Assembly: GCF_902813185.1 (NCBI RefSeq)
Contig: NZ_LR778301.1
Location: 744,001 to 808,000, forward strand
From: Denitratisoma oestradiolicum
GTDB taxonomy: Bacteria; Pseudomonadota; Gammaproteobacteria; Burkholderiales; Rhodocyclaceae
DNA: 64,000 nt
Reading direction: 5' to 3'
The first letter of the stretch is position 1, and every line of letters starts with the position of its first letter. Shown piece after piece: positions 9,690 to 18,421 of the stretch. Made by a program: the position numbers and the translations under genes. Under the pieces are notes generated by a model. It saw nothing but the letters and a program-made list of their open reading frames with translations. It did not search any database and was not told the origin of the DNA.

Positions 9690-11648
9690 ATGCGCGCCCC
9701 CATCCTCTGGTCCCCTACGCCCCACTTCCAGTCCGCGAGCACCCTGGGGCGCTACCTGGACTGGTTGGCCGATACCCGGGGACTGCGCTTCGACGGCTAC
9801 GAGCCCCTGTGGCAGTGGTCCGTCAGCCATGGTGAGGACTTCTGGCAGTCCCTCTGGGATTTCTTCGAGGTCCGCTCCTCCCGGCCGGCCCAGGCCGTGC
9901 TGACCGGGAAGATGCCCGAGTGCCGGTGGTTTCCGGGAGCGCAGCTCAACTATGCGGAAAATGTTTTCCGCCAGGGCAATGCCGCACAGCCCGCCCTGAT
10001 CTTCTGCCGCGAAGGCGAACCGGCCAGGGAGGTCTCCTGGCGGGAACTCCAGGATCAGATGGCCGCGGTGGCCGGCCATCTGAAGCGCCTGGGGGTGAAG
10101 CCCGGCGACCGGGTGGCAGCCTATCTGGCCAACACGCCGGAAGCCGTGGTGGCCTTCCTCGCCACGGCCTCCATCGGCGCCGTGTGGTCCTGCTGCTCGC
10201 CGGACTTCGGCGCCGACAGCGTGATCGACCGCTTTCGCCAGATCGAGCCCAAGGTGCTGTTCGCGGTGGAGGGCTATCAGTACGGCGGCAAGTCCTTCGA
10301 CTGCCGTCCGGTGGTGCAGACCCTGCGCGCCACCCTGGATGCCCTGGTGGCCACCATCCTGATTCCCCACGGGCCAGTCGGCGTTGGCGGTCCCGGCACG
10401 CTAACCTGGGCCGAGGTGCTGGAAGGAGACGCTGTCCTGGAATTCGAGCAGGTGGCCTTCGATCATCCCCTCTGGATCGTCTATTCCTCCGGCACCACGG
10501 GCCTGCCCAAGGCCCTGGTCCATGGCCATGGCGGCATCGTCCTGGAGGAGCTGAAGTGGCTCGGTCTGCATCTGGATGTGCGGGCCGGGGAGCGCTTCTT
10601 CTGGTTCTCCACCACCGGCTGGGTGATGTGGAACGTGGTGGTGAGCGGCCTGCTGCTGGGGGCCACCATCGTGCTCTACGACGGCAATCCGGGCTATCCG
10701 GATCTGGACACCCTGTGGCGCATGGCCGAGGAGCAGCACGTCTCCGTCATGGGCGCGGGGGCCCCCTTCCTCACGGCCTGCATGAAGGCCGGCCTGAAAC
10801 CCGGCGCGACCCATGACCTCTCCCGACTGCGGGTGCTCGGCTCCACCGGCGCGCCCCTGCCGCCGGAAGCCTTCGACTGGGTCTATGGCGCGGTCAAGGC
10901 CGACCTGATGCTGGCGTCCTCCAGCGGCGGCACCGAGGTGTGCACCGCCTTCCTCGGTTCCTCGCCCCTGCTGCCGGTGCGCGCCGGCGAACTGCAATGC
11001 CGCCTGCTGGGGGTCAAGGCCGCGGCCTTCGACGAGGCCGGCCAGCCCCTGATCGGCGAACTGGGGGAACTGGTGCTCACCGCGCCCATCCCCTCCATGC
11101 CGATCTGCTTCTGGAACGATCCCGGAATGGAGCGCTACCGGCAGACCTATTTCGACGTTTATCCCGAGGTCTGGCGCCACGGCGACTGGGTCACGATCCA
11201 TGAGGACGGCAGCGCGGTGATCCATGGCCGTTCCGATTCCACCCTCAAGCGCATGGGGGTGCGCATGGGCACCAGCGATCTCTACCGGGCGGTGGAAGAG
11301 GTGCCGGAAGTGGCCGACAGCCTGGTGGTGGGCGTGGAGCCCCCCGGCCGGGACTATCTGATCCTGCTCTTCGTGGTCCTGAAGCCCGGTCTGCAACTGG
11401 ATGCCCCCCTGCGCCAGCGCATCCTCGACGCCATTCGTTTGCGCCTGACCCCGCGCCATGTGCCGGACCAGATTCACCAGATCGACGAGGTGCCGATGAC
11501 CCTCACCGGCAAGAAACTGGAAGTGCCGGTCAAGCGCCTGCTGGCGGGGGAGGTTTTCGCCCGAGCGGTCAACCTCGGCGCGGTGCGCAATCCCGAATCC
11601 CTGAACTATTTCCTGAGCCTGGCCGCGCAGTTGCGAGCCGCGGCCTGA
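9690..11648 (+). CDS. aacS: Acetoacetyl-CoA synthetase (acetoacetate-CoA ligase)
   Basis: This 652-residue ANL-superfamily ligase activates acetoacetate with ATP and CoA. The ATG at 9690 is chosen because the upstream in-frame start would overlap the SDR; family members begin with a similar short segment. Motifs are the ATP-binding YSSGTTGLPKALVHGHGG at about residues 265-282, the SSSGGTE motif near residue 411, the hinge HGRSDSTLKRMGVRMG, and the C-terminal catalytic lysine in TGKKLEVPVKRLL. The length and N-terminal ACAS_N region (LNYAENVF) match acetoacetyl-CoA synthetases. In this operon it would recapture the acetoacetate that BKACE releases. Confidence 0.92.
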   Translation: MRAPILWSPTPHFQSASTLGRYLDWLADTRGLRFDGYEPLWQWSVSHGEDFWQSLWDFFEVRSSRPAQAVLTGKMPECRWFPGAQLNYAENVFRQGNAAQPALIFCREGEPAREVSWRELQDQMAAVAGHLKRLGVKPGDRVAAYLANTPEAVVAFLATASIGAVWSCCSPDFGADSVIDRFRQIEPKVLFAVEGYQYGGKSFDCRPVVQTLRATLDALVATILIPHGPVGVGGPGTLTWAEVLEGDAVLEFEQVAFDHPLWIVYSSGTTGLPKALVHGHGGIVLEELKWLGLHLDVRAGERFFWFSTTGWVMWNVVVSGLLLGATIVLYDGNPGYPDLDTLWRMAEEQHVSVMGAGAPFLTACMKAGLKPGATHDLSRLRVLGSTGAPLPPEAFDWVYGAVKADLMLASSSGGTEVCTAFLGSSPLLPVRAGELQCRLLGVKAAAFDEAGQPLIGELGELVLTAPIPSMPICFWNDPGMERYRQTYFDVYPEVWRHGDWVTIHEDGSAVIHGRSDSTLKRMGVRMGTSDLYRAVEEVPEVADSLVVGVEPPGRDYLILLFVVLKPGLQLDAPLRQRILDAIRLRLTPRHVPDQIHQIDEVPMTLTGKKLEVPVKRLLAGEVFARAVNLGAVRNPESLNYFLSLAAQLRAAA

Positions 11649-11676
11649 TACGACGACATCAACACGGAGAGTCTGC

Positions 11677-12495
11677 ATGAACGAGTTCCTCAGCTACGAA
11701 AAACAGGAGGGTGTGGCCACCATCACCAAGACCAGCACCGAACACAACCAAGGCATGACCCGGGGCGTGCTGGTGGGCCTGAAGCGGGCGCTGGAGGGTG
11801 CCCGCGACGACGACGAGGTGCGGGTGGTGGTGATCACCGCCGCCGGCAACGGCATTCATGACGGGGCAAGGGTGTTCCCCGAGCTGCGCCAGGACGTGAG
11901 CTTCACGCCGATGGAGTTCCGCGAGATTCTCCAGTTCGGCCATGCCCTGATGCGCCAGATCGAGACCCTGGAGAAGCCGGTGATCGGCGTGGCCAAGGGG
12001 GGCGCCCTGGGGGGTGGCCTGGAGATGCTCCACGCCTGCGACTTCGTGATTACCGCCGACACCGCCACCTTCAGCCAGCCCGAGGTGGCCGTGGGCCTGA
12101 TGTGCGGCTGGGGCGGCACCCAGCGCCTGCCGCGCCTGATGGGCTGGCGGCGGGCCAAGGAGCTGCTGCTCTGCGGCAGCGAGATCACGGGCAAGGAAGC
12201 CGCCGAACTGGGCCTGGTCACCCGGGCGGTGCCGTTGGACCAGGTGGACGCCGAGGTGGCGACCCTGATCGGGCGGCTGAAGGCGGCATCCCCCCTGGCC
12301 CAGGCTTATACCAAGCTGGCCATGAACAAGGTCTGGGAAACCAACCTGGGGGCCGGCCTGGACTATGAGGTGGATGCCGAGACCGTGCTGGCCGCCCACC
12401 AGGAATTCCCCGCCTTCATGAAATCGCTGTACGCCGGCGAGGCCCCCAGCTTCACCCAGCTGAAGCGGCTCACCGGCGGTTCAGACTGGAAATAG
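11677..12495 (+). CDS. Enoyl-CoA hydratase / isomerase family protein
   Basis: This is a crotonase-fold protein of 272 residues. Both acidic residues that define true hydratases appear to be present: Glu116 in GGALGGGLEM, which also provides the oxyanion-hole glycines, and Glu136 in FSQPEV. That supports hydration of a 2-enoyl-CoA rather than a degenerate family role. CGWGGTQRLPR follows, as in family members. An RBS-like GGAGAG precedes the ATG. It lies between the acetoacetyl-CoA synthetase and acyl-CoA dehydrogenase, so it should process the same acyl-CoA series. Confidence 0.9.
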   Translation: MNEFLSYEKQEGVATITKTSTEHNQGMTRGVLVGLKRALEGARDDDEVRVVVITAAGNGIHDGARVFPELRQDVSFTPMEFREILQFGHALMRQIETLEKPVIGVAKGGALGGGLEMLHACDFVITADTATFSQPEVAVGLMCGWGGTQRLPRLMGWRRAKELLLCGSEITGKEAAELGLVTRAVPLDQVDAEVATLIGRLKAASPLAQAYTKLAMNKVWETNLGAGLDYEVDAETVLAAHQEFPAFMKSLYAGEAPSFTQLKRLTGGSDWK

Positions 12496-12521
12496 GCAAG
12501 CAAACTGAAAGGAAAATACAG

Positions 12522-13670
12522 ATGCCGTTTTTCATGAATCCGGACCGGCAGCAGGTGGTGGACACCGCCCGCCGCTTCGCCCAGAACGAATTGCGCCCCC
12601 GCGCCCGGGAAATCGACCGCAGCGATGAGTTTCCGGTGGACCTCTTCAAGAAGATGGGGGCGCTGGGTTTCCTCGGCATCACCCTGCCCGAGCAATACAA
12701 CGGCAGTGGCGGCGACCTGACCACCCTGGCCCTGGTGATCGAGGAACTCTCCAAGGAATGCGTCGGCATCGCCCAGAACGTCATCGCCCATACCTGCCTG
12801 GTGAGCCAGTGCCTCAACACGCCCGCCACGCCGGAACAGCGGGAAAAGTGGCTGAGCAAGCTCACCACCGGCGAGAAGATCGGCGTCTATTGCTTCACCG
12901 AGCCCTGCGGCAACAGCAACCTGGCCGGCTGGAAAACCCGCGCGGTGCGGGACGGCGGCGACTGGGTGATCAACGGCGGCAAGATGTTCTGCACCAACGT
13001 CGGGGTCGCCGACTACTACTACGTCTGCGCCCTCACCGAGGGCGCGATGGACCCCGCCACCATGGTGGGCGCCACCACCTTCCTGGTGGAGCGGGGAACG
13101 CCGGGGCTGCGCGTCGGCCGCATCGAGGACAAGGTGGGCTGGCGCGGCAGCAGCACCGGCCAGGTCTTCTTCGACGAGGTCCGGGTGCCGGAGAGCCATC
13201 GCATCAGCCCCCTCGGCATGGGCCTGCTGTGCTGCCTGGAGTCGCCCCCCTTCGAAATGATCTGCGAGGGCGCCAGCGCACTGGGTCTGGCCCAGCATGC
13301 CTACGAAAAGACCCTGGCCTACGCCAAGGAACGCACCGATGCCAATGGCGTCCCCTTCTATCAGAAGTTCGAGACCATGCGCACCCGCATCGCCGAGATG
13401 AAGATGAAGATCGAGGCCATGCGCGCCTTTGTGTACTCCCTCACCGACATGGTGGACAAGGGTGAAAACGTCTATCCCACAGTATTCACCGTCAAGCCTT
13501 ACGCCTTTGCCCTGGCGGAAGAGATTTGCAGCACGGCCGTGAATCTCCACGGCGGCAACGGGGTGGTGGCTGATACCGGCATCGAGCAGCTGTGGCGCGA
13601 CGCCAAGGTCGGCATGATCGGTGGCGGCCAGTACGACATGATGCTGGACATGGCCTCCGCCATGCTCTGA
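12522..13670 (+). CDS. Acyl-CoA dehydrogenase
   Basis: This 382-residue flavoenzyme has the three-part acyl-CoA dehydrogenase fold. An N-terminal helical domain is followed by the FAD/substrate segment YCFTEPCGNSNLAGWKTRA near residues 124-142, in place of the usual TEPxAGSD, and the C-terminal helical domain contains LHGGNGVVADTGIEQLWRDAK. It would introduce a 2,3 double bond into an acyl-CoA and pass electrons to ETF. AAAGGAAAATACAG precedes the ATG. The non-canonical TEPCGNSN suggests a substrate other than simple fatty acyl-CoA, but this is only suggestive. Confidence 0.9.
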   Translation: MPFFMNPDRQQVVDTARRFAQNELRPRAREIDRSDEFPVDLFKKMGALGFLGITLPEQYNGSGGDLTTLALVIEELSKECVGIAQNVIAHTCLVSQCLNTPATPEQREKWLSKLTTGEKIGVYCFTEPCGNSNLAGWKTRAVRDGGDWVINGGKMFCTNVGVADYYYVCALTEGAMDPATMVGATTFLVERGTPGLRVGRIEDKVGWRGSSTGQVFFDEVRVPESHRISPLGMGLLCCLESPPFEMICEGASALGLAQHAYEKTLAYAKERTDANGVPFYQKFETMRTRIAEMKMKIEAMRAFVYSLTDMVDKGENVYPTVFTVKPYAFALAEEICSTAVNLHGGNGVVADTGIEQLWRDAKVGMIGGGQYDMMLDMASAML

Positions 13671-13686
13671 ACCCTCAACCATCGAC

Positions 13687-14664
13687 ATGGAAAACGACAT
13701 GAACGAACTGCGATTCGACGGCCAGGTGGCCCTCATCACCGGCGCCGGACGGGGCCTGGGCAAGACCTACGCCACCTTGCTCGCGGCACGGGGCGCCAAA
13801 GTCATCGTCAATGACATCGGCGTTGCCGCCAACGGCGATGCCCTGGCGGAAACTCCCGCCGACGAGACCGTCGCCGAGATCATCGCCGCCGGCGGCACGG
13901 CTGTGGCGGATCGCCATAGTGTCGTCGATGGCGCCGCCGCCATGGTCAAAACGGCCATCGAACACTATGGCCGCCTGGACATCCTGATCAACAACGCCGG
14001 TATTTCCGGTGGCGGCGCTCTGGCCGACATCCCGCCGGAGAGCTACGACCGCATGGTGGATACCCACTTCCGGGGCACGGTGGCGGTCACCCGGGCGGCA
14101 TGGCAGCACCTAGTGGCAGCAGGCCAGGGCCGCATCGTCAACACCTCGTCGGTCTCGGTCTTTGGCGCCCCCTTCACCACCCATTACGCCTCGGCCAAGG
14201 GCGCCATCTACGCCCTGACCCGAGGGCTGGCCGGCGAAGGCAAGGCGGTTGGCATCCAGGTCAATTGCATCATGCCGGACGCATGGACCCGGCTGACGGC
14301 CCAGATCCCGGACGAAGGCTTCCAGGCCCTGGTGCAGCACTATTTCAAGCCTGAGGCCATCGCCGCCTTTGTGACCTGGCTCTGTCACCGCAGCAACAGC
14401 CTCACGGGCGAGACCTTCCATGTCGGCGGCGGCCGCGCCGGGCGGGTGTTGCTGCTGGAGGCCAGCGGCGTCACCGCCAGCGACTGGAGCCCCGAAGCCT
14501 GGGTCGGCAAGGAGGCGGAACTTCTTGATGCGACCGACTTCGGAACGCCCGCATCCATGCTGGAGTCATTCATCTTCGGCATGCAGCACTTGAATGATGA
14601 AACCCGCGCCATCCTGGCCAGCGCCAATCTCAGTACTGAAAAAATGGAAAAACTCGAATCCTAA
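13687..14664 (+). CDS. SDR-family 3-hydroxyacyl-CoA dehydrogenase-like protein
   Basis: This 325-residue SDR has TGAGRGLGKTYA at about residues 18-29, NNAG near residue 101 and YASAK near residue 164. The extended form and the GLGKTYA/NDIG motifs resemble the dehydrogenase half of peroxisomal multifunctional enzyme type 2 and 17-beta-hydroxysteroid dehydrogenase 4 proteins, which oxidise 3-hydroxyacyl-CoA. An alternative ATG lies 12 bases downstream (13699). It starts 16 bases after the acyl-CoA dehydrogenase and is probably the last enzyme of that beta-oxidation set before the TonB receptor. Confidence 0.87.
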   Translation: MENDMNELRFDGQVALITGAGRGLGKTYATLLAARGAKVIVNDIGVAANGDALAETPADETVAEIIAAGGTAVADRHSVVDGAAAMVKTAIEHYGRLDILINNAGISGGGALADIPPESYDRMVDTHFRGTVAVTRAAWQHLVAAGQGRIVNTSSVSVFGAPFTTHYASAKGAIYALTRGLAGEGKAVGIQVNCIMPDAWTRLTAQIPDEGFQALVQHYFKPEAIAAFVTWLCHRSNSLTGETFHVGGGRAGRVLLLEASGVTASDWSPEAWVGKEAELLDATDFGTPASMLESFIFGMQHLNDETRAILASANLSTEKMEKLES

Positions 14665-14731
14665 AAAATTCTGACCGCCCTTTCGTCGGAATGATCCCAG
14701 CAGCATCAATTACAGCCAGTGAGGAGATAAC

Positions 14732-17161
14732 ATGAATCAGAAGTCGTCTCGTAAAGGTACTCGCAGCGCCCTTCGCAAAACGCACCTGCATCTGGCGATT
14801 GCCAGCATTCTGGCCGCCGGCGCCGGCTTCTCGGTTCATGCTGCCGAAGGCACGCAACTGGAAGAGATCATCATCACCGCCCAGAAGCGTTCCGAGAATC
14901 TGCAGGACGTGCCCATCTCGGTCCAGGCCCTGGGCGCGACGGCTCTGGAAAAAGCCAATATCGTCAGCCTCTCCGACATCAAGGCCGCCGTGCCAGGCCT
15001 CAACATGGCCCAGTATCCAGGCCAGTCGGACATGATCTATCCCTCGATCCGGGGCATCGTGCCCAACCAGGCTCTGATCACCCTGCCCATCCCCATGGCG
15101 ATCCACATGGACGGTGTCTATGTCGGCATCCTCAACGGCTTGAATACCGCCGCCGCCGACCTGCAACGCATTGAAATCCTGAAAGGCCCCCAGGGCGTGA
15201 TGTCGGGACGTAACGCCACAGGCGGCGCGATCAACCTCTATTCGGTCCGGCCGGATCTGGGCGAGTTCTGGTTCAAGCAACAGCTCACCTTCGCCCAGCG
15301 TGAGCAATTCACCGCCAAGACCGTGGTCAATGTTCCCCTGGGAGAAACCGTCGCGGCCAAGCTCGCCTACGTCACCAGTTCCCGGGATAACGACGGTGTG
15401 CGCAATACCGCGCCGAATGGCTTCAAGTTCGGCGAACGGTATGCGGAATCCTGGCGTTTCGATCTGCGCTGGAAGGCTGCCGCCAATGTCACACTGGATT
15501 ACGCCTTCGACACGGCCCACACCAAGTCCCTGGAGACACCCTTCCAGTGCCTGGTTCCCATGCCGATTGGCGTGCCTGTGCCCGGCTGCACCAAGGATTA
15601 CACCAGAATCCTGTACGCCCCCTACAACCAGGCCAAGAGCGACAACAAGGTGGAAGGCCACACCCTCAACATCGAATGGGATGCCACCCCCACCCTCACC
15701 CTGCGCTCCATCACCGGCTACCGCAAGGTGGATACGGCGGAAAACAGTGTGCTCCAGGCCCAGAGCACCCCCAGCCTCTCCGCCACCGGCTGGATGGCCG
15801 GCACCATGCCCCTGGTGATCAATGGGGGGAATACCGGCTTCGACGGCCACTACGGCCAGACCCGGACCTACTTGGAATCCTGGTCCCAGGAATTCCAGTT
15901 TCTCGGCGAATTCGCCCCCAGCTTGAAGTACACCGCCGGTCTTTACTTCTCCGAAGACAAGGGGCACCAGAACATCGGACCACGGCTCGGCGGCTACTAT
16001 GACTTGGGACTATTCAGTCCCCTCGGGCAATACGGATTATCCGCCGGTATAGTCACCACCACCGGCTCCAACAGCGACCCGGTGAGCAACACCTCCAAGG
16101 CGATTTTCGGCCAGTTGAACTGGCAGCCGGACATGCTGGATCGCAAGCTGGAAGTCGTGCCCGGCATCCGCTATACCCGCGACCACCGGAAAGCCATCTC
16201 CAGCAATTTCACGGGCGCCCAGTATCTCGTGATGCCCACCACCACGCCGCTGGTGGTCAATTACGCCCAAACCCTGAACCCCGCTACCAATGTCACAGGC
16301 ATGGTGGGCGACAAGGAGTACTCCAACGTATCTCCCAGCCTCTCCTTCAACTATCACTTCGAGCCGGGCGTGATGGGCTATGCCAAGTACAGCACCGCCT
16401 ACACCACCGGCGGCTTCGACCCCACCAACCCGGCGCCCGCCAGTTATGCCCAGGGTTTCGAGCCGGAAAAAATCAAGTCGGTGGAACTGGGCATGAAGGG
16501 GGAATTCCTGGATCGGCGCCTGCGCACCAATCTCGCGGTGTTCCAGAGCAAATACACCAATGAGCAAAAGACCGTGGCCACCACCATTCCCGGCACCTCG
16601 GCGCCAGTCTGGGTGGTGCAGAACGCCGGGGGCTCCACTTACCGTGGCGCGGAACTGGACATCACCGCGGCGCTGAGCCAGAACCTGCGTCTGTCCTTCA
16701 ACGCGGCCTGGCTGCACCACGAGTACACCGCCTACATGGTGCAGGGCGTGGATTACGCAAGCGAAACCGAGTTGGTGGTGCCCAAACTCTCATATTCCAT
16801 TGCCATGGATTATCGTTTCCCCAGCTTTGGCCTGCCGGGCAAGCTGGATGGCACCTTGAGCGTGGCCCACAAGGACTCGTCCTCCACGCCCTTCACCCCG
16901 ACCATCCTGCGCAACATGTTGGGCACCTTTGACAAGGACTGGTTCGTCACGCCCGCCTACACGGTATGGAATGGCCGCCTGGCCCTGTCCCGCATTCCGG
17001 TGGGCCCGGGAGACAAGGGCGATCTGACCGTGGCCCTGTGGGCGAGGAATCTGACGGATCGCAAGTACCTGACCATGGTCACCTTCACCCCCGCCGCCGC
17101 CAGTGCGGGCCTCTGGGGCGAGCGCCGCACCCTGGGAGTGGATCTGATCTACCGTTACTAA
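14732..17161 (+). CDS. TonB-dependent outer-membrane receptor
   Basis: This 809-residue receptor has a basic, cleavable N-terminus ending near VHAAEG, a TonB box EEIIITAQKR at about residues 46-55, a plug domain (QDVPISVQALGA through RIEILKGPQGVMSGRNATGG) and a long beta-barrel ending in an aromatic residue (DLIYRY). GAGGAGATAAC gives a strong RBS. The AQKR-type TonB box and plug belong to the large group often found beside steroid, terpenoid and aromatic catabolic genes rather than siderophore synthesis. A terminator hairpin follows. It is likely to import the substrate of this region, using the ExbBD-TonB system at 43-45.6 kb. Confidence 0.93.
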   Translation: MNQKSSRKGTRSALRKTHLHLAIASILAAGAGFSVHAAEGTQLEEIIITAQKRSENLQDVPISVQALGATALEKANIVSLSDIKAAVPGLNMAQYPGQSDMIYPSIRGIVPNQALITLPIPMAIHMDGVYVGILNGLNTAAADLQRIEILKGPQGVMSGRNATGGAINLYSVRPDLGEFWFKQQLTFAQREQFTAKTVVNVPLGETVAAKLAYVTSSRDNDGVRNTAPNGFKFGERYAESWRFDLRWKAAANVTLDYAFDTAHTKSLETPFQCLVPMPIGVPVPGCTKDYTRILYAPYNQAKSDNKVEGHTLNIEWDATPTLTLRSITGYRKVDTAENSVLQAQSTPSLSATGWMAGTMPLVINGGNTGFDGHYGQTRTYLESWSQEFQFLGEFAPSLKYTAGLYFSEDKGHQNIGPRLGGYYDLGLFSPLGQYGLSAGIVTTTGSNSDPVSNTSKAIFGQLNWQPDMLDRKLEVVPGIRYTRDHRKAISSNFTGAQYLVMPTTTPLVVNYAQTLNPATNVTGMVGDKEYSNVSPSLSFNYHFEPGVMGYAKYSTAYTTGGFDPTNPAPASYAQGFEPEKIKSVELGMKGEFLDRRLRTNLAVFQSKYTNEQKTVATTIPGTSAPVWVVQNAGGSTYRGAELDITAALSQNLRLSFNAAWLHHEYTAYMVQGVDYASETELVVPKLSYSIAMDYRFPSFGLPGKLDGTLSVAHKDSSSTPFTPTILRNMLGTFDKDWFVTPAYTVWNGRLALSRIPVGPGDKGDLTVALWARNLTDRKYLTMVTFTPAAASAGLWGERRTLGVDLIYRY

Positions 17162-17273
17162 CGCGCATGGTCGCCAGCATCACCTCCGATGATGCTTTTT
17201 CACGTTAAGCAGCACGATTACCGCGGGCCGTCGGCATTTGACCTCCTCGAATGTGGACATGACCCGCGGTTTT

Positions 17274-17301
17274 CCGCCCGCCTCCTACCGGGCGGGGTTT
17301 T
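17274..17301 (+). terminator. Rho-independent terminator after the TonB receptor
   Basis: CCGCCCG at 17274-17280 pairs with CGGGCGG at 17289-17295 across an eight-base loop, followed by GG and TTTT. It lies about 110 bases after the receptor stop. A separate inverted repeat, CCGCGGG at 17221-17227 with CCCGCGG at 17263-17269, lies just upstream and could add a second stem. Confidence 0.6.
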
Positions 17302-17332
17302 CCCCGGTTCCTCCTGATCAGTGAGCCCTGCG

Positions 17333-18421
17333 ATGCAATGGATGATCTATGGCGCCAACGGCTATACCGGGAGCATGGTGGCCGAGGAGGCCTGCCGTCG
17401 CGGCCTGCGTCCGCTACTGGGAGGCAGGGATGCACACCGACTTGCCCCTCTGGCGCAAAAGCTCGGTCTGGAAACCCGCATCTTCAATCTAGATTCCCCC
17501 GCTCAATGCCAACAGGCACTGGCCGGCGTCAACGCCGTGGCCCATTGTGCCGGCCCCTTCGTCAGTACGGCGGTGCCCATGGCCCGCGCCTGCCTTGAGG
17601 CTGGTGCCCACTACCTGGACATCAGCGGCGAGTTGCCTGCCATCGAAGCCGTTGCCCGCCTGGAGAACGAAGCCCGCAGGAAGAATGTAGTGCTCTGTCC
17701 CAGCGTCGGTTGGGACGTGCTGCCCACGGATTGTTTCGCCGCCCAACTGGCCCGGGCCCTGCCCGATGCGGAGGAATTCTCCCTGGCGCTCCACAGCACC
17801 ATGGCAGTCAGTTCCGGTACCGCCAAGAGCAGCCTGGGTCTCCTGGCCCAGCCCACCCTGCTGCGGCGGGACGGCAGGCTCCAGCCCGTGGCGCGGCGGC
17901 GCCATCTGCGCCAAATCGATTTTGGTCGGAACCTGAACCTGCTCTGCGCGCCCGCCACCTGGGGCGACCTGGCCAGCGCCGGCCGCAGCACCGGCATCGC
18001 CAACATCAGCGTCTATCTGCCCCTGGGTGGCGGCCGCCTCGAAGCCTGGGCGGAGCCCCTGATCCGTGCCTTGTTGGGGCGGGAATGGGTGCGGCGGAAG
18101 CTCAGCCGGCTGATCGAACGCAATCTGCCCGGCCCCGATGCCCAGGCGCTGGCCCATACCACCGTCCATGTCTGGGGCGAAGTCAAAAACCGCCGCGGCG
18201 AGGGCCGCATCGGCCGCATGACGACCGGCAATCCCTATCTCATCACCATGCACGGGGTGCTTGCGACGATCGAGCATCTCGACCGCTACGCCGGGCCGGG
18301 GGGGTATTTCACCCCCTCGCAACTCCTGGGGGCCGATGTCATCACCCGCATTCCCGGCTGCGGCCCCATCGTCATTGAACCAGCCCGCTCCGAGCGGGCG
18401 TCACATCAGGAGTCGCGATGA
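17333..18421 (+). CDS. Saccharopine dehydrogenase-like NADP-binding protein (trans-acting enoyl reductase type)
   Basis: This protein of about 362 residues has an N-terminal Rossmann fold (IYGANGYTG at about residues 5-13, then LGGRDAHRL). Its nearest recognisable family is the saccharopine-dehydrogenase-like group that includes trans-acting enoyl reductases of lipid synthesis. A GTG 12 bases upstream is an alternative start. Its ATGA overlap with the next gene, a phosphotransferase, suggests the two are made together. The substrate is unknown; reduction of a hydrophobic or CoA-bound enoyl intermediate is a family-level guess. Confidence 0.75.
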   Translation: MQWMIYGANGYTGSMVAEEACRRGLRPLLGGRDAHRLAPLAQKLGLETRIFNLDSPAQCQQALAGVNAVAHCAGPFVSTAVPMARACLEAGAHYLDISGELPAIEAVARLENEARRKNVVLCPSVGWDVLPTDCFAAQLARALPDAEEFSLALHSTMAVSSGTAKSSLGLLAQPTLLRRDGRLQPVARRRHLRQIDFGRNLNLLCAPATWGDLASAGRSTGIANISVYLPLGGGRLEAWAEPLIRALLGREWVRRKLSRLIERNLPGPDAQALAHTTVHVWGEVKNRRGEGRIGRMTTGNPYLITMHGVLATIEHLDRYAGPGGYFTPSQLLGADVITRIPGCGPIVIEPARSERASHQESR

